DNA from: Beroe ovata | Taxonomy: Eukaryota; Ctenophora; Nuda; Beroida; Beroidae | DNA length: 15,739 nucleotides | Reading direction: 5' to 3' | Assembly: GCA_946803715.1 (NCBI GenBank) | Contig: CAMPET010000142.1 | Coordinates: 165,901 to 181,639, forward strand | Part shown: positions 1 to 12,100 of the stretch, piece after piece | Position numbering within the stretch: position 1 is the stretch's first letter | Layout: each line of letters begins with the position of its first letter | Program-made: the position numbers and the translations under genes | Notes under the pieces: model-generated | What the model was told of the DNA's origin: nothing | The model's database searches: none | What the model saw: only the letters and a program-made list of their open reading frames with translations

Positions 1-4601
<4,601 letters not shown>

Positions 4602-5745
4602 CTTCAATTGTCAGACCGTACACACTGTTTAGCAATGATTACAGCTCAGAAAGTGAGCGGATAAACAGCTTGCTTCAGTCATAAAGTTTGGAGATTTGCC
4701 AGGATTCAGTATCGATCCATCGCGGAAGTGAGATAATGTAACAGAGGACCTCATAGAGACGTTGAGAAATGAGAATGTACTGTGCTGAACTGTGTTGCTA
4801 TAGGTGAACTGCTCTGGAGACTTAAATGGGCGCTATACCACTGATGATAAAACTGTCGGTGAATGATGGTATAGTCGTAGAGACTATTCGTAGCAAATAA
4901 CATTTTAGCCGGCTAGTTTGAAATTTCACCCCTTATCTTCAGGTGATAATCGAAATTTCCCGATTTGCAGATTTGAATCATTAGTTAGACAAACATAATT
5001 AGGATAAAGAGATCGTCAGTTCTTTATGTAATTTTATGTAAATAATTCCATGGATGAGTGATCCTCATTATTAACCGTATGACGAAACATTGACCATATG
5101 ATTATGTTACCCATGAGTGTGATTTATTCTGAAATTACTTTTTACAACCCAATTTCATGACAGATGCGGTGACATCATCACGGAATTGGGTGCTATGAGG
5201 GATGAATATTTGTATTCAACAGTGCACAGTTGTTGTAAGTCATAAGTATTTGATTGGGCCAATGGCCAATCTGCACTCCTTGTGCACTCGTCAACATGTG
5301 GCCAATCTGCACTCGTTGTGTGATAAGTTTAATCACACGATAGTTATGAATTTCCGGAGATATTTTCCCAACATGAACAATGATATATCATTTGACGCAG
5401 AGTGCAGACCGATTATTTTGCATTGGAATTTATAGCTTATCCGGCTATAGTGCTCAAGCTAGTCAAATCTCGAATTGAAGCGGTTTAACTTCATACCCTC
5501 CGAATTCTCTTTTGGTTATTTTCATTTTGGCTGAACGATTGTTTGTCACTTTCATGTCACTAGTATAATATATTTGGCATTTGTTTTATTTTAAACTGTT
5601 CTGGGATTTTTATATTACATTAATCTTGACACTTGAAGAAAAAGATTTCCGATTTTCTAATCATGAACCTGATCGTTGAACTAGTTGAACCATGAACTGA
5701 TTGCGGCATGGCACTATGGCAGTATTCCATGTGTGGGCCCATCCC
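4602..5745 (+). other. RSK 3'UTR and intergenic sequence
   Basis: AT-rich sequence after the RSK stop. It should begin with the 3'UTR, but I see no AATAAA or ATTAAA in this stretch, so the poly(A) site cannot be placed. A 21-bp element, GGCCAATCTGCACTCCTTGTG, occurs at 5264–5284 and again with one change at 5300–5320. The longest ORF (5202–5435) lacks any recognisable domain and is not called. Confidence 0.5.
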
Positions 5746-5788
5746 ATTCCCAAACCCTAACCTTTACCCTGACCCAAACCCTGGCCCT
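5746..5788. repeat. Degenerate telomere-like CCCTAA/CCCAAACCC stretch
   Basis: A short C-rich run containing CCCAAACCCTAACC, TTACCCTGACCC and AAACCCTGGCCC. It looks like degenerate CCCTAA-type units in a region otherwise AT-rich. It is short and imperfect. Confidence 0.4.
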
Positions 5789-5919
5789 CATGCATCAAGA
5801 AACCGGTCGGGAAACCGAAAAAACCTAAGTCACGTGATATGATTAGGGCGATGGATTTAGATAAGATCGCATCATGATCATCATCAAGAGCTCCAACATC
5901 CGGCAAACGCCATGCACAC

Positions 5920-6350
5920 GTTGCACGAGATCGAGACCGGACCCACATCACAAATACTCGGCCGGGACCGCGCGCGCAACGTACGCGGCCCGGTACAGCA
6001 TGGCATGCGCCGCGCGCGCGCGAGAAACGCGAACGGAGGTCATCTATGATAAAATCTAACAACCTAACCTTTCAGTTGTCAGCTTTATCATATCATTTAT
6101 ATATTATATATCTGATCTCTGTTTCTCACGCGCGGCGCAGCTGTTTTGCATTGCGGCCTTCATGATGAAGGCACGCGCAAAAAACATTCGACAACTTTTC
6201 AGTGCACATGCACTTTATCATTTGCATATATCGCGCGCCGCGCTTTGCAGCTTTGCTTCATCATTCATTATTTATTTGTCATTGCTCTTTGATGCTAGGG
6301 CTTGCCGGATGCTATCTATCCACTGTTTTTTTTGCGCGCGGCGCGCGCCT
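5920..6350. other. CG-dense blocks in intergenic region
   Basis: Clusters of CG dinucleotides (5930–6035, 6125–6145, 6229–6244, 6333–6352) with runs such as CCGCGCGCGCGCGAG and GCGCGCGGCGCGCGCC alternate with AT-rich sequence. ATTTGCAT, the reverse complement of the POU octamer, lies near 6219. This could be a CpG-rich regulatory region or fragments of a CG-rich repeat. It is ~2.4 kb upstream of the next coding start, so a promoter role is unproven. Confidence 0.4.
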
Positions 6351-6490
6351 TCATTTATTGATTTTCGAAATAGAAATGAATGCTTCCATATTCCATAAAG
6401 AAATAGAACAGGTTTTGTAAAGAAATAAAAATAGGTTCTGTAAACAATCTATAACGCAGCTTATATAGATTGTGATATAGATTGCGATAT

Positions 6491-6604
6491 CATTTCAGTT
6501 TGTAGGATTTTTCCCTACCCTTGCTGGTGGGATTTTATCCCTGGCAAGGGCGGGTTGACAATTGCAAGGCACCGACAGTAGGGAAAACCCTACAACATTT
6601 CAGT
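6491..6604. mobile_element. ~96-bp MITE with 9-bp flanking direct repeats
   Basis: CATTTCAGT at 6491–6499 is repeated exactly at 6596–6604. Between them the element starts TTGTAGGATTTTTCCCTAC and ends with its reverse complement, GTAGGGAAAACCCTACAA, with one mismatch and one indel. Inside is a second inverted repeat (CCCTTGC ... GCAAGGG) around GGGAT/ATCCC. Terminal inverted repeats plus an 8–9-bp duplication are the hallmark of a small non-autonomous DNA transposon of hAT or Mutator-like type. There is no coding capacity. Confidence 0.82.
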
Positions 6605-6869
6605 ATGAGTAAGAACTAATAAGTCCATATTATGATATCAATTTATCTTCAGTAGAAAGATTTGACGGTGCCCATCTCATTAAGATCACAAAATCTTGAA
6701 GATGTACCTATGTTGAATAAAATGTTCATGTAAGATGACATGCATTTCAAAACGCAGATATTTGAAGAGTTGAACCCTGAGGAAGGTTGAGACAGGAGGA
6801 TGTCAGGGTTTGGGCCAGGACTGAAGGTAGGAACCTCCATGAGGGTAAAATCCTTCGAGAGCTGTTCTC

Positions 6870-7403
6870 TATAGAGTATGTTATTGCTGATCAAGACCTA
6901 GAGTGAATACTGAATCAAATTGTCAGTATAAAACTGAAATCAGAGGATAGTGAGACTTGTCACAGGTTATGTGACAAGGTCAATATTTCATGTGACACTT
7001 CTAACATGAAACAATACTGTTGGGTAGTTATTCTATGCATTATATCATGTATCAGATGATTGAACATTGTAGAAAGTGATACAAAGTCAATTGAATCAAA
7101 GCCACACACTTTTTCACCACAAATCTACTCACAGTTTCAAGACATTAAGTCTCTTCTTCAGGATATCCACAAAGTGTGGCCCTCCCTTTTGAAGGTACCT
7201 AAATCACCTTTATATCTGTGGTATAAGATTATGTGAAATCTCGTGGAATGAATGTCATGAAACCAGGGGTTTTATCATGACTGAGGGTGAGAAATCCACC
7301 TCTTTCCTGATCTGCTAAATCATCTCCACCCTGTTTGTCCTAGAGTGAATCAAATTGTCCACAATCATTGTTTGAGTGAAATTAAAGAATCATGAAAAAC
7401 CTA
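6870..7403. repeat. Direct segmental repeat, copy A
   Basis: Runs from TATAGAGTATGTTATTG to ATCATGAAAAACCT and matches copy B (7561–7952) in the same orientation with scattered substitutions. Copy A carries ~115 bp (about 7215–7335) absent from copy B. It contains GTTTCAAGACATTAAGTCTC followed by TTCTTCAGGAT, a short stem with a CTTCAGG tail that reminds me of some transposable-element ends; this is unverified. No coding region is seen. Confidence 0.88.
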
Positions 7404-7560
7404 AAATTGAATTGAATTGAATTGAATTATATTTTTACAGCACAATGTCAATGAGCATAATATACATTTTTTGTTCTATAGAAAGACGCTTNGCTGAGTA
7501 TAAGCTTGTCTTAAGAGCAGTGTTCTTAAATTTCAATTTATTATTATTTCAATTTATTAT
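7404..7560. repeat. Spacer with (AATTG)n pentamer tract
   Basis: Between the two direct-repeat copies lies a run of about four to five AATTG units (7405–7428), an N at 7492, and a tandem TTTCAATTTATTATTA duplication near 7529–7562 that abuts copy B. No gene is evident. Confidence 0.7.
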
Positions 7561-7952
7561 TATAGAGTATGTTATTGTTGATCAAGACCTTAAGTGAGTA
7601 CGGAATCAAATTGTCAGTATAAAACTGAAATCAGGGGATAGTGAGACTTGTCACATGTTATGTGACAAAGTCAATATTTCATGTGTGAAACAATACCATT
7701 TGTTGGTTATTCTATAATATGCATTATATCATGTATCCGATGATTGAACATTGTAGACAGTGATTCAAAGTCAATTGAATCAAGCCCACACACTTTTTTA
7801 CCACAAATCAACTGACAGTTTCAAGACATTATAGTCTCTTATTCAGGATCCCCACAAAGGTAGGTAGATACCTAAATCACCTTAATATCCAGAGTGAATC
7901 AGATTGTCCACAATCAATGTCTGAGTGAAATAAGAGCATCATGAAAAACTTA
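7561..7952. repeat. Direct segmental repeat, copy B
   Basis: Second copy of 6870–7403, starting 691 bp downstream. It is shorter because the ~115-bp internal segment is missing and small indels have accumulated. Divergence is clearly greater than in the 883-bp duplication inside the second gene, so this event is older. Confidence 0.88.
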
Positions 7953-8334
7953 CAGGATGCCATTTGCTTTTGACTCCAATGAGTAAGTTTAGTGTTGTTA
8001 CTTGTTGACCCTCATATCTGAGTAAGAGCATTAAATCACTGCTCAGGTTTGAGGATAGATCTGAACATAGGTATGTATCCATTAACATCCACAAATCTTG
8101 TCCATTCTTTGTTATAGAATGCATCAGGTGTATTGTGGACCAACTCATCAATGTGGATTCCTGAAATCATTGAACTCTAGAACATACTTGGGTTTTGGGT
8201 ACGACACTACGACAGTGCACTTAAATTATAGAGACATACAACCATCTACCTGTTTCCTATTGAGCTTGTTCACCCATTCTACACTAATAAGAAGGTGTCT
8301 ATTGTCTATAGGTAGCCTATACATATAAGAGCTT
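7953..8334. other. Intergenic, nothing recognised
   Basis: AT-rich sequence with only short frames on either strand. No domain, RNA gene or repeat structure is apparent. Confidence 0.5.
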
Positions 8335-8550
8335 AGTAGTATGGGCACAGGACATTCGGTTGAGAGATTATGAGTTCAAGTCCTGGCCAAGATACCAACC
8401 AGCTAAGGGTGAGAGATTTAATTCAAGCCTATGCAGCCCAAGGGTTCACTCAGCTGAGCGTGCAGGAAACTGAATGGGAGGGTAAAATAAGGAGCTGTCC
8501 ATTGCAGCGAGGTTGCAGGCAAATAAAGTATGGATTACACTTCCATACTT
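8335..8550 (+). mobile_element. Possible tRNA-derived SINE remnant
   Basis: GAGTTCAAGTCC at 8372–8383 fits a Pol III B box (GGTTCRANYCC) and lies in a context like the 3' half of a tRNA (TTGAGAGATTATGAGTTCAA). The A box is degenerate or missing. A unique body follows, then AAATAAA near 8521 and a GTATGGA/TCCATAC hairpin near 8528–8548 as a possible tail. No target-site duplication was identified. Confidence 0.4.
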
Positions 8551-8638
8551 CATTTATTTATGAAACAGAGACGTGCCTTTATAATTTATTAGAGTTTATC
8601 TTCTATTCCAACAGCTGTACAGCCAATGACAGGAATCA

Positions 8639-8695
8639 AAGGATTCAAGTAATCAAGCCAGTGATCAAGTCACTGGCTTGATTACTTGAATCCTT
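8639..8695. repeat. 26-bp perfect-stem hairpin
   Basis: The arms 8639–8664 and 8670–8695 are exact reverse complements separated by the 5-nt loop TCAAG. Three more pairs follow after one mismatch. The hairpin ends about 85 nt before the ATG at 8781, so it falls in the promoter, 5'UTR or upstream intron of the scaffold gene. Confidence 0.95.
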
Positions 8696-8780
8696 CGATG
8701 ACTTGTAATTCGTGTTCTTACTTCATGATAAATTAACTCAACAATTCTGACAGAGGATGAAATAGACTGCTTGTTAGCTC

Positions 8781-9153
8781 ATGTCTGTGATTCAATCAAA
8801 TAAAGATGTCCTCCTCAAAGAGATAAGGCTGGCCAAAGTCCTACCTACACTAAGAAAACATCTACCTGAATTCCTTGTCAATGATGTGGAGAACCAACTT
8901 ACTATCAGGAGGTAAAAGGAAATAAGAATTAATATGTCAGCCTATGTTGACCCTCCTTCTAGCTACCTACTTGTCATGCAGCTCCAAAGTTTGTTCTTTT
9001 TGGCATTTCGGAGCAATATTCCTGATGACAGGGTGTTATTTTGCAGGAAGAACGAGAAATTGCTAGATATTTTGAAGAAGAGAGAAGATGGAGTCTCATT
9101 GTTAAAAATGTCCCTGTCAACATCCTATCCCCATCTGATGTACATATTTGGAG
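8781..9153 (+). other. CARD-like N-terminal domain (exons 1–2)
   Basis: Joined across the 135-bp intron (8912–9046), the exons encode a helical domain of about 79 residues. It contains AKVLPTLRKHL, then KLLDILKKRED, LLKMSL and YPHL. The pattern AK-x-x-P-x-LR ... LLDIL ... L-x-x-SL ... YP-x-L is that of CARDs in CARMA/CARD9 proteins, and PHL near the end also fits the N-terminus of DLG5. CARDs drive homotypic assembly, for example with BCL10 in CARMA complexes. The first CARD helix looks short with this start; see the frameshift finding. Confidence 0.7.
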
Positions 9154-12100
9154 GTAATCAATCTTTCCTGTTTTTTTCTTACTGCTATTCTATATTACTA
9201 AGTAAGTGATCATTACATCACAAGATCATTTTTACATGGTTTATTGGTCTAAATCCATGTGTCATTACCTACCTGTCCATAATCTGTTTTGTTTAGGAAA
9301 TTACATGAAGCTGTTGCATACTAAATACTTTTCCTCTAGATTCATATTTGACATCGAAATGATGAGTGATGACAGTAAACAGATATATTCATTTTTCACT
9401 GGTCTACACTCTACATCCTTAAATAAGTAATGTGTGCTTTGGTTATCATATTTGCACCACTTTGCAGAGATCAGCATTATTTTAATCTGATAATGAGAAT
9501 TCATGAATGGCTTCATGGTACACAACACACTAAAAGATAGCAATACGAGAATGTGCTCACTGACTGTCTTCTCTTCTATCATTACTCGGAATACTTCTAT
9601 CAATTGACATATGACATCATCTACATTAAAAAGAATAATGTTAGTAGTGTGAATGCTATAGTTTCGCTGGTATACTGCTGGTATATTGATGACGTATTTT
9701 TTCCACCAGATGACAGCAGTGAAGAGGAAAATGCGCCACCCCGCCCCCCGCCCCCTAAAGCCGCCCCCAAGAAGAGCATGTCACGGCAACTCTCTGATGA
9801 CTTGTTCAAAGGGAACACCCGACCTAGTGACTACAAGGCGAATAAAGAAGCCAAGTCCCCACAGCAGCCCACAGAATTCAAAGCTAATATCAACAAGCCA
9901 GCTGCTGATCCCCCAAAAGTGGAATACAAGGCTAACAAGCCCGTGGAGAGCAAACCTCCGCCAAGTGCGCCCAAAGTGATGCCCAAACCCAAAGTCTCTG
10001 TGACACCAAGACTTAACCAACCTACTAATGGGGTAAGATACAGATCCTTCTTTACATGTTTCCTTAAAGCAGTTCATGAAGCGCCTGGAATGTTTAAGAT
10101 AAGTCACTTATCTTAAGTGTAGTGTTTCAAAACAGCAGTACTTCTTGAGACAATGTCCAACTGCTGTACTTATTGAGACAATGCCCAATAAATTTTGTTA
10201 TGAGTTTTATCTCGAGAAAAGTTAGCTCTGAGTAGCTGAGTGGTCCCTCTAGGGAATTGCAAAGTGTCATATACATAGTGTGTGTCTGTCAGCACCTCTA
10301 TACCACATATTGTTGTGTGTGTATACTGTTTGTCTGTAGGCGTCTGTGTTTCTATGCCTGTGCACGAAAACATTCTTCAGTCCCCAAGATTTTAGTTTCA
10401 GTTTGATTCCCAAGCTTCTAGATCAAAATAGAGAAAAGTGTACCAATTCATTTAATAATGAATAATTAGTGTCGATACATGGACTCGAATTACTTTTTTC
10501 ATTGAAAAATGAAAAGAATATCAAAACCTGAAGCAGGGGTCTGAAGCGCAGTCCCCAGAAGCTAGGAAGGCATTTTTAAATTTTGAGTCGACTCCAGTAT
10601 CATCAGAGGTCTTGGGGCGTACTACATACTGGTTTCAACGCATTCTTACGTCTGAGTTATGCAGTGGTGTCAGCAAGTTATGACGAATGAGTACTCCTTT
10701 CGTCACAGAGACCTGTTATGACGTAGGAATTGCGCAGTGGTGTCAGCAAGTTATGTCGAATAGATCCCCCATTCGTCACAGAGACCTGTTATGACGTAGG
10801 TATTGGAGGTATTGCATACTGGTGTCAACGCATTCCTACGTCAACGCATTCCTACGTCAACGCATTCCTACGTCGTGTCTCTGTGACACCAAGACTTAAC
10901 CAACCTACTAATGGGGTAAGATACAGATCCTTCTTTACATGTTTCCTTATAGCAGTTCATGAAGCGCCTGGAATGTTTAAGATAAGTCACTTATCTTAAG
11001 TGTAGTGTTTCAAAACAGCAGTACTTCTTGAGACAATGTCCAACTGCTGTACTTATTGAGACAATGCCCAATAAATTTTGTTATGAGTTTTATCTCGAGA
11101 AAAGTTAGCTCTGAGTAGCTGAGTGGTCCCTCTAGGGAATTGCAAAGTGTCATATACATAGTGTGTGTCTGTCAGCACCTCTATACCACATATTGTTGTG
11201 TGTGTATACTGTTTGTCTGTAGGCGTCTGTGTTTCTATGCCTGTGCACGAAAACATTCTTCAGTCCCCAAGATTTTAGTTTCAGTTTGATTCCCAAGCTT
11301 CTAGATCAAAATAAAGAAAAGTGTACCAATTCATTCAACAATGAATAATTAGTGTCGATACATGAACTCGACTAATTACTTTTTTCATTGAAAAATGAAA
11401 AGAATATCAAAACCTGAAGCAGGGGTCTGAAGCGCAGTCCCCAGAAGCTAGGAAGGCATTTTTAAATTTTGAGTCGACTCCAGTATCATCAGAGGTCTTG
11501 GGGCGTACTACATACTGGTTTCAACGCATTCTTACGTCTGAGTTATGCAGTGGTGTCAGCAAGTTATGACGAATGAGTACTCCTTTCGTCACAGAAACCT
11601 GTTATGACGTAGGTATTGCATACTGGTGTCAAAAAGTTATGACGAATGAATCCCCCATTCGTCACAGAGACCTGTCATGACATAGGTATTGTACACTGGT
11701 GTCATGGTCAATGAATTCCTACGTCAGAGCTATGCAGTGGTGTCAGCAAGTTATCACGAATGAGCAGGTTATCGCAAATGATTGTGCCTGTGTGTTTGTG
11801 CCTGTGATGCAAATGTGTCTGTTTGTCCGGGCTTGTTTATGATGGATATCATAGCATAATATGGTATGTGAGCAAACTGTAATCTTAATGCCCCAAGATA
11901 ACAGATGTTATTTTTGATTTAGATAAAAGCTACATGTAGATGCGCAAACTCAAACGTTATTCAAATTTCATGTTGAATTAGCTCCGTGTTGCTCAACTGG
12001 ATGATTTAACCGTGCCCCAAATCATGACAATTTGCCATATGACATCATTTGGCACACCCTGGATTGTTTTCTTAGTACTTTGCGTAGCGCGCGGCGACAT

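Noticed and set aside
5757-6062. 101-codon reverse ORF and 61-codon forward ORF in the CG-rich block
   Set aside because: Arg/Ala-rich frames produced by CG-rich composition, with no homology pattern or splice context.
8335-8410. Functional tRNA gene
   Set aside because: A B-box-like sequence is present, but no complete cloverleaf or good A box could be built; a SINE remnant is more likely.
8934-9046. N-terminal extension of exon 2 from ATG 8934
   Set aside because: The segment is intronic: the exon-1 donor at 8912 and the acceptor at 9045–9046 join two CARD-like halves in frame.
10170-11256. Two identical 67-codon reverse ORFs
   Set aside because: Their identity only reflects the 883-bp duplication, and the peptide has no recognisable features.
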